This document shows positions 48,967 to 59,000 of a stretch of DNA of 64,000 nt, piece after piece. The translations under genes and the position numbers were made by a program. Source of the stretch: Xanthomonas fragariae (GTDB taxonomy: Bacteria; Pseudomonadota; Gammaproteobacteria; Xanthomonadales; Xanthomonadaceae); contig NZ_CP071955.1 in NCBI RefSeq assembly GCF_017603965.1, positions 930,001-994,000 on the forward strand, given 5' to 3'. Below the pieces are notes generated by a model. The model made no database searches and was not told the origin of the DNA. It was given only the letters and a program-made list of their open reading frames with translations. Numbering within the stretch: the stretch's first letter is position 1; every line of letters starts with the position of its first letter.

Positions 48967-50796
48967 TCAGCCCGAACGGCCAGCGCGCTTACGATCGCTT
49001 TCGGTCAGGAACTTCTTGCGTAGGCGGATTTCCTTCGGGGTGACTTCCACCAGCTCGTCGTCTTCGATGAAGTCCAGTGCCTGTTCCAGCGTGTACTTGA
49101 TCGCCGGAGTCAGCTTGATCGCATCGTCCTTGCCCGACGCGCGCATGTTTGTCAGCGGCTTGGTCTTGATGGCGTTGACGGTCAGATCGTTGTCCTTGGA
49201 GTGGATACCGATCAGCTGACCTTCGTACACATTATCGCCTTCGGCAGCGAACAGACGGCCACGCTCTTCCAGCGGCCCCAGCGCATAGGCCGGCGTTGCG
49301 CCCGGTGCGTTGGCAATCATCACGCCATTCTGGCGCTTGGCGATCGCGCCCTGTTCCTTCGGACCGTAATGGTCGAACACGTGGAATAGCAGGCCCGAGC
49401 CCTGCGTCAGGGTGCGGAATTCGTTCTGGAAACCGATCAGACCACGCGCCGGGATCATGTAATCCAGACGCACGCGGCCTTTGCCGTCCGGCTCCATATT
49501 CTTCAGCTGGCCTTTGCGGGTGCCCAGCTTTTCCATCACGCCACCCTGGTGCTGTTCTTCGATGTCCACCACGAGCTGTTCGATTGGCTCCATCTGCTTG
49601 CCGTCGATTTCCTTGACGATCACTTCCGGACGCGACACGGCCAGCTCGTAGCCTTCGCGACGCATGTTTTCGATCAGCACCGACAGATGCAGTTCGCCAC
49701 GGCCGGAGACCAGGAACTTGTCGGCGTCTGAGCCTTCCTCGACCTTCAGTGCCACGTTGTGCACCTTCTCGCGGTCCAGACGGTCGCGCAGCTGGCGGCT
49801 GGTCAGGAACTTGCCGCCGGACAGGTCCTTGTTGCCGGCGAACGGCGAGTTGTTGACCTGGAAGGTCATCGAGATGGTCGGCTCATCGACGGTCAACGGC
49901 GGCAGACCTTCCGGGGCGTCGAGCGCGCACACGGTGTCGGAGATGGTCAGCTCGGCCACGCCAGAAATGGCGACGATGTCGCCGGCCTCGGCGGTGTCCT
50001 GCTCGATGCGCTCAAGTCCGAGGAAACCCAGCACTTGCAGCACCTTGCCCTGACGCTTCTTGCCTTCGCGGTCGATCACGCTGACCGGCATGTTCTTTTT
50101 CAACACGCCACGCTGGATGCGACCGATGCCGATCACGCCGACGAAGTTGCTGTAGTCCAACTGGCTGATGCGCATCTGGAACGGGCCGTCCGGATCCACG
50201 TCAGGCGCTGACACGTGCTGCATGATCGCTTCGTACAGCGGGGTCATGTCGCCGTCGCGCACGTCCGAATCCAGGCTGGCGTAGCCGTTCAATGCGGAGG
50301 TGTAGACGATCGGGAAATCCAGCTGCTCGTCGGTTGCGCCGAGCTTGTCGAACAGGTCGAACACCTGGTCGATCACCCAGTCCGGGCGTGCGCCGGGACG
50401 GTCGATCTTGTTGACCACCACGATCGGCTTGAAGCCCATCGCGAAGGCCTTCTGGGTCACGAAGCGTGTCTGCGGCATCGGGCCGTCCATCGCATCGACC
50501 AAAATCAGTACCGAGTCCACCATCGACAGCACGCGCTCGACTTCGCCACCGAAGTCGGCGTGTCCGGGGGTATCGACGATGTTGATGCGGTTGCCGTTCC
50601 AGGTGATGGCCGTGTTCTTGGCCAGGATCGTGATGCCACGTTCCTTTTCCTGATCGTTGCTGTCCATCACGCGCTCAGCCAACACGGTGCGTTCGGACAG
50701 GGTGCCGGACTGCTTCAGCAGGCAGTCGACGAGGGTGGTCTTGCCGTGGTCGACGTGCGCGACGATGGCGATATTGCGGAGTTTTTCGATGGACAT
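48967..50796 (-). CDS. typA: Ribosome-associated translational GTPase TypA/BipA
   Basis: EF-G-like GTPase of 609 residues involved in ribosome assembly and stress or cold adaptation. G1 [20 protein letters not shown]2 [13 protein letters not shown]3 [16 protein letters not shown] and G4 [13 protein letters not shown] are intact. The C-terminal TypA-specific region ([34 protein letters not shown]) is also intact. The C-terminus ([15 protein letters not shown]) is canonical. Confidence 0.97.
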   Translation of the reverse strand: MSIEKLRNIAIVAHVDHGKTTLVDCLLKQSGTLSERTVLAERVMDSNDQEKERGITILAKNTAITWNGNRINIVDTPGHADFGGEVERVLSMVDSVLILVDAMDGPMPQTRFVTQKAFAMGFKPIVVVNKIDRPGARPDWVIDQVFDLFDKLGATDEQLDFPIVYTSALNGYASLDSDVRDGDMTPLYEAIMQHVSAPDVDPDGPFQMRISQLDYSNFVGVIGIGRIQRGVLKKNMPVSVIDREGKKRQGKVLQVLGFLGLERIEQDTAEAGDIVAISGVAELTISDTVCALDAPEGLPPLTVDEPTISMTFQVNNSPFAGNKDLSGGKFLTSRQLRDRLDREKVHNVALKVEEGSDADKFLVSGRGELHLSVLIENMRREGYELAVSRPEVIVKEIDGKQMEPIEQLVVDIEEQHQGGVMEKLGTRKGQLKNMEPDGKGRVRLDYMIPARGLIGFQNEFRTLTQGSGLLFHVFDHYGPKEQGAIAKRQNGVMIANAPGATPAYALGPLEERGRLFAAEGDNVYEGQLIGIHSKDNDLTVNAIKTKPLTNMRASGKDDAIKLTPAIKYTLEQALDFIEDDELVEVTPKEIRLRKKFLTESDRKRAGRSG

Positions 50797-51014
50797 GCGG
50801 AAAGGGCCCCTGTCTGGCGCCAGTCTTGAGATGAGGTAAGCGCGGCATTATAGCGGTTTCGTTGTCACGCCGTTGCGGCCGCCTGCAGGGCGGTTCAAAT
50901 CGCCCATTCAGCTTGCTGTGCGACCCCCACAATGGTCGCAGCCTGCATGGCCGCTTGCGCGCTGGGGTGTATTCTAGTGGGCTGTCATATACCCTGAAAC
51001 CTGCAAGGATTTCC

Positions 51015-51509
51015 ATGTCCCTGATTGCCCATTTCGACACCGCCCGAGGCCCGATTGCTGTCGAGCTGTTCGCCGACAAGGCCCCGCTGACCGTTGCCAA
51101 CTTCGTCAATCTGGTCCAGCGCGGGTTCTATGACGGCTTGAGCTTCCACCGCGTCATCGCCGACTTCATGATCCAGGGCGGCTGCCCTGAGGGATCCGGT
51201 CGCGGCGGCCCTGGCTACCGCTTCGAGGACGAAGCCAACAACGGTGTCGGTCACGAGCGCGGCGTGCTGTCCATGGCCAATGCCGGTCCGAACACCAATG
51301 GCAGCCAGTTTTTCATCACCCACACCGCTACCTCGTGGCTGGATGGCAAGCACACTGTGTTCGGCAAGGTCAGTCAGGGCCTGGACGTGGTCGATGCCGT
51401 CGCCCAGGGCGATGTCATCAACAAGGTGACCATCGAAGGCGATACCGAAGCGGTGCTGGCCGCCAAGGCCGACCGCGTCGCGGAGTGGAACAAGATCCTC
51501 GCCGCCTGA
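51015..51509 (+). CDS. ppiB: Cyclophilin-type peptidyl-prolyl cis-trans isomerase
   Basis: Cytosolic PpiB-like cyclophilin of 164 residues without a signal peptide. Motifs are FHRVIADFMIQGGCPEGSGR (active-site Arg, Phe, Met, Gln), LSMANAGPNTNGSQFFITHT and WLDGKHTVFGKVSQGLDVV. ATG 51015 follows AAGGA. It is divergent from typA. Confidence 0.95.
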   Translation: MSLIAHFDTARGPIAVELFADKAPLTVANFVNLVQRGFYDGLSFHRVIADFMIQGGCPEGSGRGGPGYRFEDEANNGVGHERGVLSMANAGPNTNGSQFFITHTATSWLDGKHTVFGKVSQGLDVVDAVAQGDVINKVTIEGDTEAVLAAKADRVAEWNKILAA

Positions 51510-51609
51510 TGTCGTTACCCGAACGGCCGCCTTGTGCGGCCGTTCGCTTGTCAACGCGCGCCGCCAGGCTGTGTGGCCCCGCCGGCGTGCACCCCAACAA
51601 CTTTGTTAG

Positions 51610-52611
<1,002 letters not shown>

Positions 52612-52628
52612 TCGATCGCGTAAGTAGA

Positions 52629-52660
52629 TAAAAAACGCCGGGTAATGCCTGGCGTTCTGC
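52629..52660 (+). terminator. Probable terminator after mdh
   Basis: AAAAAACGCC...GGCGTT hairpin with partly mismatched inner stem, 18 bp after the mdh stop. The T-run is short, so strength is uncertain. A better copy, split by an IS element, exists at 61306/62190. Confidence 0.7.
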
Positions 52661-53088
52661 GTTATGGCACTGGAGAACAACCCGATGTTGCCTGCGGTTT
52701 GGCGGCCACGTGCCGATGTTGCCACGGCGCTTGCAATGGGTTGCGCAGAGCCGATGTAGCACCAGGTCATCGCGCGCCCAAGCGGGTGCCGATGCACGCG
52801 CGGTCGCAAACCCGATGATGCCGTGCGTTTGCATAGGAACGGCAAGTGCGCTGCCGGTCGAGGTCAGCGCGTCGGGCGTTTGGCTGCCCTGCGCTGCTCG
52901 ATCAGGCCGCATTGCCGATCACGCAGTTCCCCGTTGCAGATGTCGTGTCGGACCAGCGTGTCTCAGGGATGCGCTGCACCTGCGGTCATGCTCGCGTGTC
53001 GCCGCAGCGTTGGCTTCATCTATCGAGACCGGCTTTCGTCATGGGTGACCCATGGCGCATGCGCTGGCAAGAACATGCTGGCCATCGA
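52661..53088. other. Region upstream of xopAD
   Basis: No separate gene recognised. The xopAD frame stays open upstream to 52846, but its codons there give an Arg/Cys-rich, non-effector-like peptide. TTCAT-N15-TTCGT at 53015-53039 resembles the HrpX-responsive PIP box (TTCGB-N15-TTCGB) with one half imperfect. Its position, 50 bp before the preferred start, is too close to leave room for a good promoter. Confidence 0.4.
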
Positions 53089-56000
53089 ATGGCTTGGATA
53101 AAGGATGCACCTGTGGGCGGATTTCGTAGCATTGGAAATACACGCGGATCGAGCGCTTCTAATCATCTGGAACGAGGCGAAAGCTCGGGTGCATCGACGA
53201 GTGGCGCGCCGGCGCAACAATTCGATACGCAGGATGAGCCGGCGGCAGGGATTCTCGGCAATTTGCCACCGCGCGGCGAAGGGCAGCAGCGCAGGCAACA
53301 CGAGGTTGTACCAATGGACAACGCCCGGCTACGACAGCCACAGCGGCCAGCACATGCGCAGCCGCGACAGCCTCAGCGGGCAGCGCGTGCGCAGCTGCGA
53401 CCGGGTGCAGCAAGCAGCGGCCCGCGTGTGGCGCATCACGCTGCCTCGCGTAAATTCCAATTCAAGGCATCCGACTATTGGGCGTGCACCAGCGCAAAGA
53501 TGCTCAACGCCAAGAAAGGCGGCGAATGGGACTGTTGCGCGGCGATTGCCGATGAGATCTGCAACCAGTCGAGCCAGATGTGGTTCCATGTGTCCTGGAT
53601 CGGCCTTTCCACCATGGCCACTTCGCTCAGCCAATATCCCCAGTTTCGGCTCTCCAAACCGGGATATGTCTATCGCCAGGCGTTGAGCCGGATCGGCCAA
53701 TGCCTGGCCGATGGTCATCGCGATACGCACGTCAATCCGCTAAGTATGGCCAATCTGGCCAATGCATTGTCCAAGTGCGTGGATCTTCCCAACCCACACG
53801 ACGATGCGGGCCTTGCAACGCAGATCGCGCAGTGCACGGCTGGGTTGGAGCGTATCGCCAATGAGATCAACCTGATTGCCGCGCACGTGCGCCGCGAGAA
53901 TAACGAAGAACCGCGTTTGCAAGATTTTGGTGCATATGAACTTACGCAGATCTGCAACGGCTTGTCCAAGGTGTTGAGCAAGGACTTGCAGACGGCAGCG
54001 GCAGCGGGCGAGGCAATGGGTGTGATTGCGCGGGCGATCGTGCTGCGCGGAATATCGGCCGAGGGATTGTCGAAGTTGCACCCGAAGGATTTGGCAATTC
54101 TGGCTGCCGGGCTGGGGCGGCTGGTCGCCGAATCCGACAGCAGGCGCAGCGAGGTCGAGCGGGCGGGCGACGCGGGGCAGCGGCTGCGCTGGGCAGGCGC
54201 CAGCGAGGATGCACGCGCCGCGTTGGCGGAACTGGGGCAAGAACTGGCGCAGCGGGTGCAGATGCGCGGCGGGTTGTCGAAATTCAATGCCCAGGATCTG
54301 GCGATGCTGGCCAACGGGATCGGCAAGGTTGCCGGGGATGCCGACGTGCCCGGATTGAGTGCGGTGGGCGGCGAAATGGCGCGGCGCGGCAGCATACCGG
54401 CAGGGTTTGACGACTTCACCATTCAGGGCTTGGCAATGGTCGCGAACGGTCTTTCCAGGCCACCCACCAGCGGCCGCAATATCGCTCCCGGCCTGGTCGC
54501 GGTGGGTGGGGCGGTGGTGCAGCGCGCGAAAAATCCGCGATGGGCGCAGGACGTCCAGGAGCAACAGTTGGCGATGCTGGCCAATGGACTGGGCAAGGTG
54601 GCGCAGGACCAGGCCAGTGCGGCTGCATTGGCGGCCGTGGGTGAGGAAATCGCCCGGCGGCTGGTGGAGAGGTCGGGCGGTCTGTCGGACTTCCAATGTT
54701 CCTCACTGGCGATGCTGGCCAATGGACTGGCCAAGCTGCCTGGGATGCAGGCCTGCGCGAACGGGTTGAAGGCGGTGGGCCGCGAACTGGCACAACGCAT
54801 CGAGGTCAACGGTGCATTGCCGAGCTTCAGGCATGAGGAACTGACGATGCTGGCTGGTGCGCTGCGTATTGTGGCCCAGGACGATCCTGCCTGCGAAACG
54901 GTGCTGAATGCCTTGGGGGAGGATGTGGCGCAGCGGGCCGAGGAGCTTGACGGGCTGTCGCATTACGATGCCAAGCAGCTGGCCGTCTTGGCCAACGGAC
55001 TGAGCAAGTTGGCCGAGGGGGGCGGCGCGAGTCAATCTGCGCTGAGTGCATTGGGAGAAGAAGTGGCGCAGCGCAGCGCCAAGCACGGCGACCTTGCGCA
55101 CTTTGCGGACCAGGGCCTGGCGATGCTGGCTAACGCACTGGGCAAGCTGACCCAGCCGGAAGACGCGCTCCCCGGGTTGAGCGCGCTGGCACGGGAGGTG
55201 GTACGCCGCCGCGATCCGCTGGATGGGTGGCCTGGAGTGACCTTGCAGGGCCTGGCGATGCTGGCCAACGATCTGGGTAAATGGGTCGAGGATCGGGACT
55301 GCGCCGCCGGCCTGATCGCGGTTGGTGAGGAGTTGCTGCAGCGTGCCGCAAGGGAAGCCGGATCGCCGCCTCTTTCCCTGGTCGATATGGCAATGCTGGC
55401 CCGCGCTTTCGGCAAAGCGGTCGAAGGCCACGACCACGCGCCCATTTTTTTGCCCTTGCTCACCTTGTTGAGTCGCCAGGTGGCCTCGCGCGCCGGCGAG
55501 CTCGATGGGTTGTCTGCCCTGCACGGTCAGCATCTGGCGATGCTTGCCAATGGCCTGGGCAAGCTCGCAGAAAATGGGGGGCACGTGCCCGGATTGAATG
55601 CGATAGGCCGGGAAGTCGCGCGGCGTGGCGACACGCCCGATGGCTTGTCGGACGTTGCGAGCGAGCATTTGGCAATGCTGGCCAACGGCCTGGGCAAGCT
55701 GCCTGACGAGCGCGATTGCAGCGCAGGCCTGGTCGCGCTGGGTCAGGAAGTGGTGGAGCGGGCCGGCAGGTTGTCGGACATCTCCTTACTGGGTCTGGCA
55801 ATTCTGGCCCAGGGCTTGAGCAAGACGAACGAGAGCGATTCCGGCACGGATATGCAGGCTGCACTGGTCGTGCTGGGCCGGGAACTGCTGCGGCGTGCCA
55901 GGTTGCCGGACGGCTTGTCCGGCCTGGGCGCCAATCAGCTGGCGATGTTGAGCAACGCGTTGTCCAAAGCCAGTGCCCAGCGCGACAGCGTGGACGCGCT

Positions 56001-59000
56001 GCTGGCGCTGGACGGGGAGGTGGCGCGGCGGGCCGTGCATCATGACCGGCTGTCGGACTTCAATGCCCAGCAACTGGCCTCGGTCGCCAATGGCCTGAGC
56101 AAGGCGGCCGAGGACGTCGATCGCCTACCCGGGTTGAGCGCCCTGGGCCAGGAAGTGGTGCGGCGTAGCGGCTCAGGCAGTGGCTTGTCCGGGTTCTCCA
56201 GCCAGGGCCTGGCAATGCTGGTCAATGGGCTGGCCAAGATAGTCGGTGACCCGAACGCGCGCCAGGCGATGGCCACGCTTGGCGCCGAGGTGGCACGGCG
56301 CATCCAGTCGCCGGGTATGGCGGGAGAGTTCAATCCGCAGCAGCTGGGAATGTTGGCCAATGGCCTGGCCAAGGTCGCCGACGTCCATGATGGCCTGGCC
56401 GGGCTGAGCGCCATCAGCCGCGAGATCGTGGACCGCGCGGAGGAACCTGCGGGCCTGTCGGCATTCAGTCAGCAGACTCTGGGATTGCTGGCCGGCGCTT
56501 TCAGCCGCCGCGAAACCATGGCCGACTGCATTGCGGGGATGCAGGTCATCGCCGAACGGTTGGGGGTCGGAAACCATACCTATGCGACCTTCTCACCAAT
56601 CGGACTGGCACAGCTTGCCAACGCGTTGTCGCGCATGTCGCGGTGGGCAGAAAGTCAAGGCTACGAGTCTGTGGAAACATTGATGCGCGGCCGGCTGCAC
56701 GCCTTGGCCGTGCATCTGCTGCAGGAGCCCAAGCGGCTGGCTGAGTTTCCGATGGTGGAGTTGTCGATCCTGCTCAAGGCGCTGGCCAAGGCGGAGCAGT
56801 ACGACACCTTGGCCGCGTTGGTCGAGCCGGCGCTGAAACGACTGCAGGACCTGCACGGCCAAGGCAAGGCGGGCGGCATCAGCATGGAGGCGAACGGCTC
56901 GCTGTGTGTTGGGCTGCTGCCGCTGGTGCGCAGCAAGGACCCAGGGCTGCACCGTCACCGTCGGAAGACGCTGGAACTGCTCAATCGCCTGCAGCCAGAC
57001 ATCGCCCATGAGATCGAGCTGGTGCTGCAACAGCATGCGTGCCAGGCGCAGGACATCTCGGCCGCCGATCACCGTGGAAACGCCCGCACCGTGCGCAAGC
57101 CGGGACATTCGCTGTATCTGACCCTCAAGACCTATGCCGCGGTCGCGCGGAAATGGCGGTGGAGCGAACTGGGCGGCACGCCCGCGCATGTCAACGTCCG
57201 ACGCGCCGAGCTGGGCGCATGGTTGCGTACGGTTGTCCAGCAGGCGCAGCCCTTACTGGATGCCGAACTCGGTGCATCGAGCTGGGCGGTGCGGGCGATG
57301 ATCGAATCCGACGAGGTGTCCGGTGCGCTGCACCAGTACCTGTCCAGAAACGCCGCAACGGTGAAGGCGGAGCTGGCACGTGCAGGCCACACCCAGGCGC
57401 GGGTGCGGCTGGATGCCGTGGCGCGGCAGTGGAACCATCCGCCTGCCGTTCCGCAAGCAGGAGCCGGGGTGGCGCCACTGCCGCCCCGGGTGGATAGCTT
57501 TGGCCGGTTGATTGCCCGCAGTGCGAGCGAGACCGCATCCCCGCGCTACTCGCTGCTGACCCGGCTGACCGGCAACATGCCGGTGATCGAGGTGGAACTG
57601 GACGGCTCGCCGAGTTCCTTCCAGTTGGAGCGGACGGTAACCCATCAGGGCGTGCCGTATTGCTTCAACATGTTCGGCGGCAGTGCGTTGAAGTTGCGCG
57701 CCTCGGAGTTCCAGGGCATTCAGGACAGGCAGGCCCGGAAGAAGAATCGCAATCCCAAGCTGATGGGCGTGCGCGCTTGCGATGTGTTGCCGGATGCGCC
57801 TTTCATGACGTTGTTGACCAAACTGTTCCCCAACAAGGAAAGCTTCTGGTACTTCCAGCGGCTGATGAGGCCGTCCCCGCCAGCGGGCATCGCCGGGTTG
57901 GGGCCGGCCGACCATGTTCTGGAAGGGCGCTTCCGCATGCTGTTCATGCCCGACCTGCCCGATCGCCTGGATGCGCCGGCGCATCCCTTCAAGCTGCAGG
58001 ACCAGCAGGGCCGCGCGATCGCCATACAGCCCTACGACGGCTGTGGCTTCATCAAGGCATCTGTCGCCCAGCGCATGCCGGCCTATCGGCGCGCGCTGGG
58101 CCAGGAGGGCGGACAGCCGATGAAGCCGATCGGTCACGACCGTCCGTCGAACTTGTCGTTGAGCGCGCTCCAGTATTACGCGCCGAACGAGGCCGTTGCG
58201 CAGGAAGCGGTCGAGGCGTTGCGTGAGCGGTTGCCTGCACTGCAGCAGAAGCAGGAGTTGAGCGGCGAAACGCTGTTCCGCTGTGCGGCCAACGGTCTGA
58301 TCCAGGGCAAGACGGGGATTCTGGTGGCGTCGGCAGACGATAGGGCGCATCTGCCCGAGGCCAAGAGCTCGCACTGGGACGGGAAGGATCTGTTGGTCGG
58401 AAAATCGCCTTTCGATAAAGCCAACATGGTGGTGTTCGAGCCTGAGCGCATCGGCACCGAGGCAGAGCAGGATGCGACAGCGCAGTTCCTTGGCAGCTGT
58501 GCCGCCCTGCAATACAGCTATGTCGGCGTGGAAGACGCGGTGCAGGTACCGGGCGAAGATGCCGCGCCGCGGCGAGCGGAGAGCGACCGGCCCTGGTTCG
58601 GCTTGAAGGGCATCGACATCGTGGTGCCCGATGCGCTGTGGCCAGCGGAATACAAGGATTGCGACCGGGTCGGACCGGCCAAGGATGTAAAAGTGCACAG
58701 CGACTGGCAGCACGCCAAGGCGCCGGTACAGCGTGACACCGCGGTGGACGGCCGCGGCGCGTATATCGGCACGGAAGTGTTTGCACCGGGTTCGCTGGTC
58801 GCCCTGCCCCTGTCTACGATCGAGCGCCTGGATGCCGATTGCGATGGCGATCCGGTGCAGTTGTTTGCGGGTCTGCCGGCGTTGAGCCAGCACGTGCGAC
58901 GGGACGAGCAGGAGCGGCAGGCCAATCCGCACCCTTCGTTCAAGCCGCCCAAGACCCATACCCCGGCGATCGATCCGGACACTGGTGCCTACGATCCGAG

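Noticed and set aside
53015..53039. TTCAT-N15-TTCGT, possible PIP box for xopAD
   Set aside because: One half deviates from the consensus and the implied -10 and transcription start would fall at or after the preferred start codon. Not reliable as a regulatory call.
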